A stretch of 64,000 bases of DNA from positions 372,001 to 436,000 of the forward strand of contig JAQAHH010000006.1 in assembly GCA_030783905.1 (NCBI GenBank), in the 5' to 3' direction. Positions 20,679 through 29,908 of this stretch are shown one piece after another. A program made the translations under genes and the position numbers. The stretch comes from Bisgaard Taxon 45. Lineage in GTDB: Bacteria > Pseudomonadota > Gammaproteobacteria > Enterobacterales > Pasteurellaceae. Every line of letters starts with the position of its first letter. The stretch's first letter is position 1. The notes beneath the pieces were generated by a model, which was given only the letters and a program-made list of their open reading frames with translations, had not been told where the DNA came from and ran no database searches.

Positions 20679-22535
20679 GTGGAGCTCAGCTTACAGGCGC
20701 CTTTCTGGACAAGTTCATTATTTTGGGTATTACTGCTGTTATTTGGTGCAGTTGTCTTATTTGTCCATAATAAGATTCGTATGGATGTGGTTGCACTATT
20801 AGTGATTGTTGCCTTTGCTTTAAGTGGCATTTTAACTGTCAATGAGGTTTTGGCGGGCTTTAGTGATCCTAACGTCATTTTGATTGCCTTATTGTTCATT
20901 GTCGGTGAGGGGATTGTTCGTACCGGGATTGCTTATCAAGTGAGTGAGTGGTTATTGAAAGCCTCGAAAAATAGTGAAACCAAGGTATTGATCTTATTAA
21001 TGCTCGCGGTGGCGATATTGGGATCATTTATGAGTTCAACGGGGATTGTGGCGATTTTTATTCCAGTAGTATTAGTGATTTGCCAGCAAATGAATCTCTC
21101 ACCGAAGCGGCTTATGATGCCATTGAGTGTCGCGGGACTCATTAGTGGGATGATGACATTGATTGCGACCGCCCCTAACTTGGTTGTGAACGCAGAATTA
21201 ATCCGTAATACCGATGTTCGTTTTCACTTCTTTGATTTTACGCCAATTGGTTTAGTGGTGCTCAGTATGGGGATTTTATACATGTTAGTCGCGCGCCGTT
21301 GGTTAACCGATCCTGAAGAACACACTACAAAAGACACCAGTCGGCGCTCAATGAATGATTTGATCGATGAGTATGGACTACGTGAACGTACGAAACGATT
21401 GGTGGTAAAAAATGGCTCACCGTTAATCGGCAAAAATCTAGATGAGCTTCACCTGCGTTCTACTTATGAGTTAAATGTTTTAGCGATTGAACGCTGGAAA
21501 CGTTTCAGACCGACCTTTATTGCCGCACTCGGCACTTCTGAGATTCGTGAAAAAGATATTTTAATGATAGATATCTGTAACCCAGATTTCGAGTTAGAGC
21601 AGTTTTGTCAAGAAAATCAGTTGGAAATCGCAGAAATTCGTAGTCAAAATTTCTCACAACAAGCCAAATCCATTGGTATGGCTGAAATTACACTGGTGCC
21701 TGATTCTGATTGTATTGGGAAAACCACATCGGAGTTGCGTTTTCGTTCACAATTTGGTTTAAATGTGGTGGGGGTCAAGCGTGATGGCAAGGTCTTAGTC
21801 GGTAATTTCTCAGATGTCAGCTATTCTTTAGGGGATTTGATCCTAGTGATTGGCGATTGGAAAGCCATTGCACAAATGCAACATCATGTAAAAGATTTTT
21901 ATGTTTTAAATTATCCCCTTGAAATGGAAAGAGCGGTGCCTGCCGCTACACAAGCACCACACGCCGTTTTTGCCATTTTAACCATGGTGGTATTAATGGT
22001 GACGGGGGTGGTGCCGAATGTGATTGCCGCCCTGATCGCCTGCTTAATGCTCGGTTATTTCCGCTGTGTCGATGGGAAAAGTGCGTATGAATCGATCCAT
22101 TGGTCAAGTTTAGTGTTAATCGTGGGCATGATGCCTTTTTCTATTGCTTTACAAAAAACCGGTGGCGTGGATTTGGCCGTGAAATTGATGTTAGATGCAG
22201 TGGGCGGATTAGGGTTACATGCGGTGTTAATGAGCTTATTTTTACTCTGTGCCGCAGTCAGTTTGTTTATTTCCAATACCGCGACCGCAATTTTAATGGC
22301 TCCGATTGCGATTACTATTGCACACCAGTTGCAGGTTTCACCTATGCCATTTGCCATGATTATTGCGGTTGCTGCTTCTGCTGCCTTTATGACGCCAGTG
22401 TCTTCCCCAGTGAATACCATGGTGCTCGGTCCGGGTGGGTATAAATTTGCTGACTTTGTGAAGGTTGGGGTGCCTTTCACCTTGTTAGTGATGGTCGTGA
22501 GCGTCTTTTTAATTCCGTTACTGTTTCCATTCTGA
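20679..22535 (+). CDS. yfbS: SLC13/DASS-type transporter with two RCK-C (TrkA-C) domains, YfbS-like
   Basis: A 618-residue inner-membrane protein. An N-terminal membrane half (about 1-210) has the DASS-like segments NEVLAGFSDPNVILIALLF and STGIVAIFIPVV. Two cytoplasmic TrkA-C domains follow (about 225-300 and 310-395), and then a second membrane half containing SNTATAILMAPIAI and MTPVSSPVNTMV. The layout and sequence resemble E. coli YfbS. The family carries dicarboxylates, sulfate or other anions; the substrate is unknown. The start is GTG with AGGAG upstream. It overlaps no gene but sits 14 bases before the phospholipid cassette. Confidence 0.85.
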   Translation: MELSLQAPFWTSSLFWVLLLLFGAVVLFVHNKIRMDVVALLVIVAFALSGILTVNEVLAGFSDPNVILIALLFIVGEGIVRTGIAYQVSEWLLKASKNSETKVLILLMLAVAILGSFMSSTGIVAIFIPVVLVICQQMNLSPKRLMMPLSVAGLISGMMTLIATAPNLVVNAELIRNTDVRFHFFDFTPIGLVVLSMGILYMLVARRWLTDPEEHTTKDTSRRSMNDLIDEYGLRERTKRLVVKNGSPLIGKNLDELHLRSTYELNVLAIERWKRFRPTFIAALGTSEIREKDILMIDICNPDFELEQFCQENQLEIAEIRSQNFSQQAKSIGMAEITLVPDSDCIGKTTSELRFRSQFGLNVVGVKRDGKVLVGNFSDVSYSLGDLILVIGDWKAIAQMQHHVKDFYVLNYPLEMERAVPAATQAPHAVFAILTMVVLMVTGVVPNVIAALIACLMLGYFRCVDGKSAYESIHWSSLVLIVGMMPFSIALQKTGGVDLAVKLMLDAVGGLGLHAVLMSLFLLCAAVSLFISNTATAILMAPIAITIAHQLQVSPMPFAMIIAVAASAAFMTPVSSPVNTMVLGPGGYKFADFVKVGVPFTLLVMVVSVFLIPLLFPF

Positions 22536-22549
22536 TGAGGAGCATGCCA

Positions 22550-23206
22550 ATGAGCATTTATGATTTAAAACCTAAATTCCAGAATCTATTGCGTCCAACG
22601 GTGGTCAAATTGGCGCAAAGTGGGGTAACAGCGAACCAAGTGACTCTATTGGCCTGTGCGATTTCGGTTGTGTTAGGACTGGTTCTCACGGCACTTGCTG
22701 ACATCCATTGGTTATTTATGTTGATTCCAATTTGGCTATTTATCCGGATGGCGTTAAATGCAATAGATGGCATGCTGGCACGTGAATTTCATCAACAATC
22801 CCGTTTAGGGGGCTATTTAAACGAAATCACTGATGTCGTGTCGGATGCGGCCTTATATTTGCCTTTTGCCTGTATTTTCCCCTTTGATCCCCTCCTGATC
22901 GGATTGATTATCTGGCTTGCGGCATTAACGGAATTGTGTGGCATCCTAGGGCAAGTGCAAGGGCAAACGCGTCGTTATGATGGTCCACTGGGAAAAAGTG
23001 ATCGCGCCTTTTTATTTGGTCTGTTAGGACTGCTTTATACTTTCCAAGTCCCTTTGCCTGAATGGTTATATTGGGTCGCTTGGATCGTGGTGTTATTATT
23101 GGTATTGACCTGTGTTAAGCGTGTGCGTGCAGGACTTGCTGAAATCCCGCAAAGTGCGGTCGAAAAGAACGAAGAAACGTTACGCCCGGATTCATCTTCT
23201 GACTAA
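22550..23206 (+). CDS. ynbA: CDP-alcohol phosphatidyltransferase family protein, YnbA-like
   Basis: A 218-residue membrane protein. Its core NAIDGMLAREFHQQSRLGG continues YLNEITDVVSD and aligns with the CDP-alcohol phosphatidyltransferase motif D-x2-D-G-x2-A-R-x8-G-x3-D-x3-D. However, the first and third Asp positions are Asn. From memory E. coli YnbA has the same changes, so this may be a subfamily trait. AGGAG lies seven bases before the ATG at 22550; two earlier in-frame ATGs are less well placed. It is followed by an acyltransferase and a CdsA homologue, which suggests synthesis of an unidentified phospholipid. The product and the activity are not known. Confidence 0.85.
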   Translation: MSIYDLKPKFQNLLRPTVVKLAQSGVTANQVTLLACAISVVLGLVLTALADIHWLFMLIPIWLFIRMALNAIDGMLAREFHQQSRLGGYLNEITDVVSDAALYLPFACIFPFDPLLIGLIIWLAALTELCGILGQVQGQTRRYDGPLGKSDRAFLFGLLGLLYTFQVPLPEWLYWVAWIVVLLLVLTCVKRVRAGLAEIPQSAVEKNEETLRPDSSSD

Positions 23207-23218
23207 GGAGACCTTTTT

Positions 23219-23848
23219 ATGCTCGCGAAATTGATTGATTTTCTTTTATGTCGTTTTACGTCATTTATTACAGGCGTTCGTCCCCAAAAAAATGTGGCCC
23301 AATTGTCTACAGAAAAGAATCGACTGTACTATGCTAATCATAATAGCCATGGTGATTTTATTTTACTTTGGGTGTCTTTACCCTATGAGGTGCGCCAACA
23401 TACCCGCCCTGTAGCTGGGGCAGATTATTGGTTGAAAGGCAAAATGCGTCGTTTTTTAGCAGAAAACGTCTTCAACATGCTCTTGATTGAGCGGGGGAGT
23501 AATGACCCTAAAGCCGTAACCGAACAAATTAGCGCGGCGTTAAAAGACAGCTCGTTAATTATTTTCCCAGAAGGGACGCGGAAGACGGATGATGATCTGC
23601 CGTTACAACCGTTTAAAAGTGGGCTCTTTCATTTAGCAAAACAAAATCCAGATTTGGAGCTGATACCCGTTTGGATCAGTAATATGCACAATGTGTTACC
23701 GAAAGGGTTTATTTTACCGATTCCATTACTTTGCGATCTGTATTTAGGTGAACCGTTCACTTATCAGCAAGAGGAAGACAAAGCGGACTTTCTGGCGCGA
23801 GCAGAAAACGCCTTATTACGTTTAAATCCAAAGTATCAAGGAGAATAA
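23219..23848 (+). CDS. 1-acyl-glycerol-3-phosphate acyltransferase family protein (PlsC-like)
   Basis: A 209-residue protein with the acyltransferase HX4D motif in ANHNSHGDF (about residue 40) and the second block FPEGTRK (about residue 122). Both are intact, so catalysis is plausible. Members of the family transfer acyl chains to lysophospholipids. AAGGAG lies upstream. It is 12 bases after the YnbA-like gene and one base before the second cdsA, so the three genes are one unit. It is not evident whether this is the cell's main PlsC. Confidence 0.85.
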   Translation: MLAKLIDFLLCRFTSFITGVRPQKNVAQLSTEKNRLYYANHNSHGDFILLWVSLPYEVRQHTRPVAGADYWLKGKMRRFLAENVFNMLLIERGSNDPKAVTEQISAALKDSSLIIFPEGTRKTDDDLPLQPFKSGLFHLAKQNPDLELIPVWISNMHNVLPKGFILPIPLLCDLYLGEPFTYQQEEDKADFLARAENALLRLNPKYQGE

Positions 23849-23849
23849 G

Positions 23850-24779
23850 ATGGAGATTTGGACACTCTTTTGGGGATTAATTTTCACCCTCATGTTCGCC
23901 TCTGCGATTGGTTATGCATTGAAATGGAAAGTCGGCTTTGGCACACCACATGCGGTCATTGATAACTTAAATGCCCGCATTAACGCTTGGTGGGTCATGA
24001 TTTTGATTATTTTTGCTGCCGCATTTATTGGCTTTTATGCGCTGATTGCCTTATTTTTTGTGATTTCTTTTATGGCATTACGCGAATTCTTATCGCTGAT
24101 TTATATTCGTCGTGGTGATCATCTTGCTTTAGCCGCCTGTTTTTATGTGATCCTGCCTGTACAATATTATTTTGTGGCGATTGATTGGTTTAGTATGTTC
24201 ACGATTTTTATCCCCGTGTATGCCTTCTTATTTTTACCGATTTTGTCTGCCTTATTAGGCGATGCATCACATTTCTTGGATCGCTCCACCAAGGTGCAAT
24301 GGGCCATTATGATTTCGGTCTTTTGTATTTCCCATGTTCCCGCCATTTTAACCTTAGATATTGTGGACTTTGACAATAAGAATTTACTGTTAATGATTTT
24401 CTTAATTTTGGTCGTGCAATCAAGTGATGTGTTGCAATATGTGTGGGGTAAATTGTTTGGTAAACATAAAATCGCACCAACACTTTCGCCGTCTAAAACG
24501 GTAGAGGGGTTTGCTGGTGGCATCTTAAGTGCCTCATTATTAGGTGGCTTACTGTATTGGTTAACACCATTTACGCCATTACAAGCGTTTTTGATGAGCT
24601 TATTAATTTGCTTAATGGGCTTTTTAGGGGGATTAGTGATGTCTGCGATCAAACGTAGTATGGGCGTGAAAGATTGGGGCAATATGATCAGCGGCCATGG
24701 TGGGATGTTAGATCGGATGGATAGTTTATGTTTTGCCGCCCCGATCTTCTTCCATGTGGTGCGATATTATTGGGTTTAG
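23850..24779 (+). CDS. ynbB: Second CdsA-family phosphatidate cytidylyltransferase, YnbB-like
   Basis: A 309-residue polytopic membrane protein. The C-terminal CdsA signature SAIKRSMGVKDWGNMISGHG, then GMLDRMDS, is complete, and TLSPSKTVEGFAGG matches the upstream CdsA block. It should transfer CMP to phosphatidic acid or a similar lipid. It is clearly diverged from the housekeeping CdsA at 11082 and resembles E. coli YnbB, which also lies beside YnbA. Its start is one base after the acyltransferase stop. Confidence 0.87.
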   Translation: MEIWTLFWGLIFTLMFASAIGYALKWKVGFGTPHAVIDNLNARINAWWVMILIIFAAAFIGFYALIALFFVISFMALREFLSLIYIRRGDHLALAACFYVILPVQYYFVAIDWFSMFTIFIPVYAFLFLPILSALLGDASHFLDRSTKVQWAIMISVFCISHVPAILTLDIVDFDNKNLLLMIFLILVVQSSDVLQYVWGKLFGKHKIAPTLSPSKTVEGFAGGILSASLLGGLLYWLTPFTPLQAFLMSLLICLMGFLGGLVMSAIKRSMGVKDWGNMISGHGGMLDRMDSLCFAAPIFFHVVRYYWV

Positions 24780-24806
24780 TTGTCAATCAAAAAAACAGAG
24801 GAAAAA

Positions 24807-25385
24807 ATGACCGCAGTTTTAAAAATTGGTTTAGTTTCAGTGTCTGATCGTGCTTCACAAGGGGTGTATGCAGATCAAGGTATTCCGGAGTTGCAAGCTT
24901 GGCTAGAAAAAGCATTATGTGATCCCTTTGAAATAGAAACGCGCTTAATTCCAGATGAACAGGCTCAAATTGAAAAAACATTGTGTGAATTAGTGGACGA
25001 TTGCCATTGCCACTTAGTATTAACTACGGGCGGAACCGGACCGGCAAAACGCGATGTTACCCCCGATGCTACCTTAGCGATTGCGGACAGAGAAATGCCG
25101 GGATTTGGCGAACAGATGCGCCAAGTCAGTTTGCATTTTGTCCCAACCGCGATTTTATCGCGTCAAGTGGGCGTCATCCGTAAAAACAGTTTGATCCTCA
25201 ATCTGCCGGGGCAGCCTAAAGCGATTAAAGAAACCCTAGAAGGAGTGAAAGATGAACAGGGTCAGGTTATTGTGAAAGGGATTTTTAGTGCGGTGCCCTA
25301 TTGTTTACAACTGATCGACGGGATTTATATTGACACTCACCCTGCGGTGATTGAAAGTTTTCGCCCTAAATCTGCCCGTCGTTAG
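24807..25385 (+). CDS. mogA: Molybdopterin adenylyltransferase
   Basis: A 192-residue MoCF-fold protein, with KIGLVSVSDRASQGVY near the start and LTTGGTGPAKRDVTPDAT as the nucleotide-binding motif. It adenylates molybdopterin before molybdate insertion. An in-frame TTG lies nine codons upstream, but AGAGGA is correctly placed for the ATG at 24807, and this start fits the family. It lies 27 bases after the second cdsA, without a functional link to it. Confidence 0.95.
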   Translation: MTAVLKIGLVSVSDRASQGVYADQGIPELQAWLEKALCDPFEIETRLIPDEQAQIEKTLCELVDDCHCHLVLTTGGTGPAKRDVTPDATLAIADREMPGFGEQMRQVSLHFVPTAILSRQVGVIRKNSLILNLPGQPKAIKETLEGVKDEQGQVIVKGIFSAVPYCLQLIDGIYIDTHPAVIESFRPKSARR

Positions 25386-25414
25386 GCGTGTTCGCTGAAA
25401 TAAAAATGCGCTAG

Positions 25415-25768
<354 letters not shown>

Positions 25769-27022
25769 ATGCTCAAAGTTGAATCGTCTATTTTAAAAGT
25801 GCTAGTCGCCTTAGCCTCAATTGTCATTATTTTGGCAGGCGTCAAGGTGGCCAGTGAAATTGCGGTACCATTTTTATTATCGCTTTTTATTGCCATCATT
25901 TGCTCACCGATTATCCGTTTCATGACTAACCGTAAAGTCCCTCATTGGTTAGCTATTACGTTATTATTGTTGATGATTCTGGTGGTCTTCTTTTCGTTGT
26001 TAAGTTTGATCAATAGTACTGCACGAGAGTTTACTCAATCGATCCCACAATATCGCGTATTATTATCAGAGCGTATTGGTTCTTTAGGGATATTAGCGAA
26101 AAAGTGGAATATTCCGTTGGATTTATCCGCCGAACGCGCCATGGAATATATGGATCCGAGTGTGATTATGAATCTGGTCAGTAGCACCTTATTAAGTTTC
26201 TCGGGGGTTGTCACCAACGTATTTGTGTTGTTCCTTGTGGTCATTTTTATGCTGAGTGAAGCGCCTTTCGCAAAACATAAATTGGCACTCGTATTTAGTT
26301 CGGATGTACGTGATGTACACCGCGAAGAACATTATATTAATCGGATTTTACAAGGGGTAATTAGTTATCTTGGCGTGAAAACGCTGACCAGTTTATTAAC
26401 CGGTGTTTGCGTTTATATTCTGCTTGAATTAACCGATGTGCAATATGCTATTTTATGGGCAACCTTGAGTTTTCTGCTTAACTACATTCCCAATATCGGC
26501 TCGATCATTGCTGCGGTGCCCATTGTGGTGCAAGCCTTATTATTAAATGGCTTCCCGACAGGGCTTGGGGTGGCCATTGGGGTTGGGGCAATTAACATGA
26601 TCGTCGGCAATATTATCGAGCCCAAAATGATGGGACGCACCTTGGGTTTATCCACCTTAGTGGTGTTCTTATCTTTACTCTTTTGGGGCTGGTTGCTCGG
26701 TACAGTGGGCATGTTGCTTTCTGTGCCACTGACAATGGTATTAAAAATTGCCCTTGAAGCCAGCCCAGAAACCATGAAATACGCTATTTTGTTGGGCGAT
26801 GTGAAAGACATCAATCGAGAAATTATCGACGCCAAACAAGAAACGGCTGAACGTATGAAAGAACAAGCAGAATGGGAAGAAAATGCTGAAGAAATCGCCG
26901 AAGCCATTGCCACAGCGAAAGAGGAAGCCAAAAATGAAGCCATTGCCGGTGTCATTGCGGAAGCAAAAGCAGAAGTTCAAGCCGAAATTCAAGCCATAGC
27001 CAATGCCACGGAGCAAAAATAA
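25769..27022 (+). CDS. AI-2E family transporter (PerM/TqsA-like) with charged C-terminal tail
   Basis: A 417-residue membrane protein with about seven or eight hydrophobic segments. The family blocks LNYIPNIGSIIAAVPI and IVGNIIEPKMMGRTLGLS are present. The last 75 or so residues are almost only Glu, Ala, Lys and Gln, predicting a long helix or coiled coil in the cytoplasm. The family includes AI-2 exporters but also sodium/proton antiporters and proteins of unknown role, so the substrate is open. The ATG follows the glnB stop directly, so translation is probably coupled. Confidence 0.85.
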   Translation: MLKVESSILKVLVALASIVIILAGVKVASEIAVPFLLSLFIAIICSPIIRFMTNRKVPHWLAITLLLLMILVVFFSLLSLINSTAREFTQSIPQYRVLLSERIGSLGILAKKWNIPLDLSAERAMEYMDPSVIMNLVSSTLLSFSGVVTNVFVLFLVVIFMLSEAPFAKHKLALVFSSDVRDVHREEHYINRILQGVISYLGVKTLTSLLTGVCVYILLELTDVQYAILWATLSFLLNYIPNIGSIIAAVPIVVQALLLNGFPTGLGVAIGVGAINMIVGNIIEPKMMGRTLGLSTLVVFLSLLFWGWLLGTVGMLLSVPLTMVLKIALEASPETMKYAILLGDVKDINREIIDAKQETAERMKEQAEWEENAEEIAEAIATAKEEAKNEAIAGVIAEAKAEVQAEIQAIANATEQK

Positions 27023-27039
27023 CAAAATCTATTAAAAAC

Positions 27040-27078
27040 ACACCGCACTTTTTCTTGTCAAAAAAGTGCGGTGTTTGT
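27040..27078 (+). terminator. Terminator made of two inverted USS copies
   Basis: ACACCGCACTTTTT (27040-27053) pairs perfectly with AAAAAGTGCGGTGT (27061-27074), followed by a short T-rich run. It contains one USS in each orientation and closes the long run of genes that ends at 27022. Near-symmetry means it could stop transcripts from both sides. Confidence 0.85.
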
Positions 27079-27271
27079 TAATGATGAGATGAGCGATTTA
27101 ACTTACTATTGATTATACTCTATAGCCTGAACATACCCCTATGAGCTTTTTTAATCCTCACTCCGTCATGCATAGCTTTTTTTCTAACTATAATGGCTTA
27201 TGATGGTATATGGATACCTTTCTCTAAGTGAATAAACAAACGTGATTGTTTAGTCTTAATAGGAAGTGCAT

Positions 27272-27793
27272 ATGCAAGAATATATTTGGTTTTTCCCGCT
27301 TATTTTTATTTTTCATGAGCTGGAAGAGCTCATCGGCATGAAAGGATTTCTGAGTAAGAATAGGTTGTTATTTCATCAGAAATACCCGTTTATTTATAAG
27401 GTATCGCAAAATTTTAGTACGGAAGGATTGGCTTTTGCCGTATTAGAAGAATTTATCCTATGTATCACCCTTTGTTTCTGTGCCTTCTTTATGACAAGTC
27501 ATGTGACTTCTGGTCTTTGGTTAGGGGCTTTTATTGCTTGTACTTTTCACTTTGTGGTGCATATCCTACAAACGCTCATTTTAAGGCAATATATCCCAGC
27601 AACAATAACAAGCCTCATTTGTTTGCCTATTTCACTATGGATAATTTACCAATGTTTTTTAGCTCAAGAATATGGGCTAACACAAATATTCCCTTATCTA
27701 TGTATTGGTTTTTTTCTCGTGGTGATAAACTTATTCTTTGCACAAAAGCTTATTGGTATTTTCACTCGACTAATGAAGTCACATTTAAATTAA
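27272..27793 (+). CDS. HXXEE domain-containing membrane protein of unknown function
   Basis: A 173-residue protein with about five hydrophobic segments. Its N-terminal part holds IFIFHELEELIGMKG, matching the HXXEE motif that names the family, and a second conserved-looking His lies in HFVVHILQTL. The His/Glu pattern recalls a membrane metal site, but no function is known to me. An in-frame GTG lies two codons upstream; AGGAAG favours the ATG at 27272. It stands alone, in a more A/T-rich stretch than its neighbours, with terminators or gaps on both sides, and may be an accessory gene. Confidence 0.75.
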   Translation: MQEYIWFFPLIFIFHELEELIGMKGFLSKNRLLFHQKYPFIYKVSQNFSTEGLAFAVLEEFILCITLCFCAFFMTSHVTSGLWLGAFIACTFHFVVHILQTLILRQYIPATITSLICLPISLWIIYQCFLAQEYGLTQIFPYLCIGFFLVVINLFFAQKLIGIFTRLMKSHLN

Positions 27794-27894
27794 CTACCTG
27801 ATTTTGGCTATCAGTTTTAAATCAAAGGAAGTATTCATTCAACCCGCCTCACTTTTATGTCTTTCGCTTTTCTTTCTCGATCCAGAACGCAAAA

Positions 27895-27903
27895 AAGTGC
27901 GGT
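27895..27903 (+). repeat. DNA uptake signal sequence (USS)
   Basis: An exact AAGTGCGGT inside the 224-base gap between the HXXEE gene and rlmN, flanked by A and T runs. Confidence 0.9.
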
Positions 27904-28017
27904 GTTTTTTTACAGAGTTTGGCGAAATTGCTAGATTAATGCGTACTAACTCTGTACAATCGCAACTCATTTTTTAAAGGCGATTATCTAGGCCGCAATG
28001 TGTAACAACGAGGCGTT

Positions 28018-29202
28018 ATGTTAGAACAACAAACCTGTGCTGAAAAAGCAGCAAATACAGTCAACACAGTTGAATTATCAACCGACCCAGCAAAAAAAAT
28101 TAACTTAATGAATTTAACACGCCAACAGATGCGTGAGTTTTTTAAAGAATTGGGCGAAAAACCCTTTCGTGCCGATCAACTAGTGAAATGGATTTATCAT
28201 TTTGGCGAAGATAACTTCGACAATATGACCAATATTAACAAGAAGTTAAGAGATAAATTAAAACAAGTGGCTGAAATTAAAGCCCCTGAAGTCGCGGTGG
28301 AGCAACGTTCTGCTGACGGTACCATTAAATGGGCAATGCAAGTGGGCGATCAGCAAGTGGAAACGGTGTATATTCCCGAAGCCGATCGAGCAACTTTGTG
28401 TGTGTCTTCACAAGTAGGTTGTGCGTTGGCTTGTACGTTCTGTTCGACTGCACAACAAGGTTTTAACCGTAACTTGACGGTGTCGGAAATTATTGGTCAA
28501 GTTTGGCGTGCGTCAAAAATTATTGGTAACTTTGGAGTAACCGGTGTGCGTCCGATCACCAACGTGGTGATGATGGGCATGGGTGAGCCATTATTAAATG
28601 TGGCCAATGTGGTACCAGCGATGGAAATCATGTTGGATGATTTTGCGTATGGTTTATCAAAACGCCGTGTGACGCTATCTACCTCGGGGGTGGTGCCTGC
28701 GTTAGATAAATTAAGCGAAATGATTGATGTGGCGTTGGCGATCTCGTTACATGCACCGAACGATGCATTGCGTGATGAAATTGTGCCAATCAATAAAAAA
28801 TATAACATCAAAATGTTAATCGATTCGGTAAATCGTTATTTGAGCGTGTCGAATGCCAATCACGGTAAAGTGACCATTGAATATGTGATGTTGGATCATG
28901 TTAATGATGGCGTGGAACACGCACATCAATTAGCACAAGTATTAAAAAATACCCCATGTAAAATCAATTTGATCCCGTGGAATCCGTTCCCAGAAGCCCC
29001 TTATGCGAAAAGCTCAAACTCGCGTATTGATCGTTTCCAAAAAACATTGATGGAATATGGGTTCACCGTGATTGTGCGTAAAACCCGTGGCGATGATATT
29101 GATGCCGCCTGCGGGCAATTAGCCGGTGATGTGATTGACCGCACGAAACGGACGGCACAGAAAAAGCAATTTGGGCAAGAGATTGCGGTACGAAATCATT
29201 AA
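28018..29202 (+). CDS. rlmN: Dual-specificity rRNA/tRNA adenine-C2 methyltransferase RlmN
   Basis: A 394-residue radical-SAM enzyme. The iron-sulfur motif is in [17 protein letters not shown] (C-x3-C-x2-C), with MGMGEPLLN as the SAM site; a C-terminal Cys lies in [11 protein letters not shown]. It methylates A2503 of 23S rRNA and A37 of some tRNAs. It is slightly longer at the N-terminus than the E. coli enzyme. It heads the conserved rlmN-pilF-rodZ-ispG-hisS-yfgM order. Confidence 0.98.
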   Translation: MLEQQTCAEKAANTVNTVELSTDPAKKINLMNLTRQQMREFFKELGEKPFRADQLVKWIYHFGEDNFDNMTNINKKLRDKLKQVAEIKAPEVAVEQRSADGTIKWAMQVGDQQVETVYIPEADRATLCVSSQVGCALACTFCSTAQQGFNRNLTVSEIIGQVWRASKIIGNFGVTGVRPITNVVMMGMGEPLLNVANVVPAMEIMLDDFAYGLSKRRVTLSTSGVVPALDKLSEMIDVALAISLHAPNDALRDEIVPINKKYNIKMLIDSVNRYLSVSNANHGKVTIEYVMLDHVNDGVEHAHQLAQVLKNTPCKINLIPWNPFPEAPYAKSSNSRIDRFQKTLMEYGFTVIVRKTRGDDIDAACGQLAGDVIDRTKRTAQKKQFGQEIAVRNH

Positions 29203-29241
29203 ATTGTCGCTTAATGAGTGAAGTAAACAGAAGGAGAAAAA

Positions 29242-29787
29242 ATGACACGCATTTTACAAGTATGGATAGCAAGCATTTTTTCTCTTTTCCTTTCTGCCTG
29301 TGTCAGTCAGCAAGAGAACAAAAGTTTTGAACCGCGTGAGGCGGCAAAAGCCAGAATTGAATTAGGCTTAGGTTATTTGCTACAACAGGATTTTGCGCGA
29401 GCAAAGCAGAACTTTGATAAAGCCATGTCTTACGCACCGAATTATTATTTATCGCATGCGGCATTAGCCTACCTGTATCAAAAGCAAGATCAGCTTGAAT
29501 TGGCCCGTCAGGCTTATGAAAAGGCTATAAATTTGGATAGCCATCAGGGCGATGTATTGAATAACTATGGGACATTTTTATGTCAACAAGGTGAGTTTGA
29601 ACAAGCTTACAAGCTATTTTCTCAGGCATTAAACGCCCCTCATTATTATCAACATGCCGATACCTATGAAAACTTGGTTTGGTGTGCTTCCTTCGCCCGA
29701 GATCCCGTTCGCTATCAACAACATTTGCAACGTTTAATGCAGTTTGATGCCAATAGAGCAAAAAAATTTCCACCAGATATCCAGTAA
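29242..29787 (+). CDS. pilF: Type IV pilus biogenesis/stability lipoprotein PilF (PilW)
   Basis: A 181-residue lipoprotein with lipobox LSAC (Cys about 20) and several TPR units (for example LGYLLQQDFARAKQNFDKAM and AYEKAINLDSHQGDVLNNYG). In pilus-bearing species it is the pilotin that helps the PilQ secretin assemble; Pasteurellaceae need this system for DNA uptake. AAGGAG lies upstream of the ATG. It follows rlmN by 39 bases. Confidence 0.9.
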   Translation: MTRILQVWIASIFSLFLSACVSQQENKSFEPREAAKARIELGLGYLLQQDFARAKQNFDKAMSYAPNYYLSHAALAYLYQKQDQLELARQAYEKAINLDSHQGDVLNNYGTFLCQQGEFEQAYKLFSQALNAPHYYQHADTYENLVWCASFARDPVRYQQHLQRLMQFDANRAKKFPPDIQ

Positions 29788-29908
29788 CTCAGCGTAAAAT
29801 ACAGAAAAACACTTTTTCCAGTGGCTTATCTATCGAATAGCTATTGCAAAAGCCCCTGTACAACTTTAAACTTTACCCTTTGAGTTTTGTGTAAAGAGAT
29901 GGTGTGAA

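Noticed and set aside
24167-24682. 171-codon antisense frame within the second cdsA
   Set aside because: Opposite strand of a well supported gene; the Lys/Asn/Ile-rich product is typical of shadow frames.
26482-26955. 157-codon antisense frame in the AI-2E permease gene
   Set aside because: It mirrors the repetitive Glu/Ala tail codons and the hydrophobic core of the real gene.
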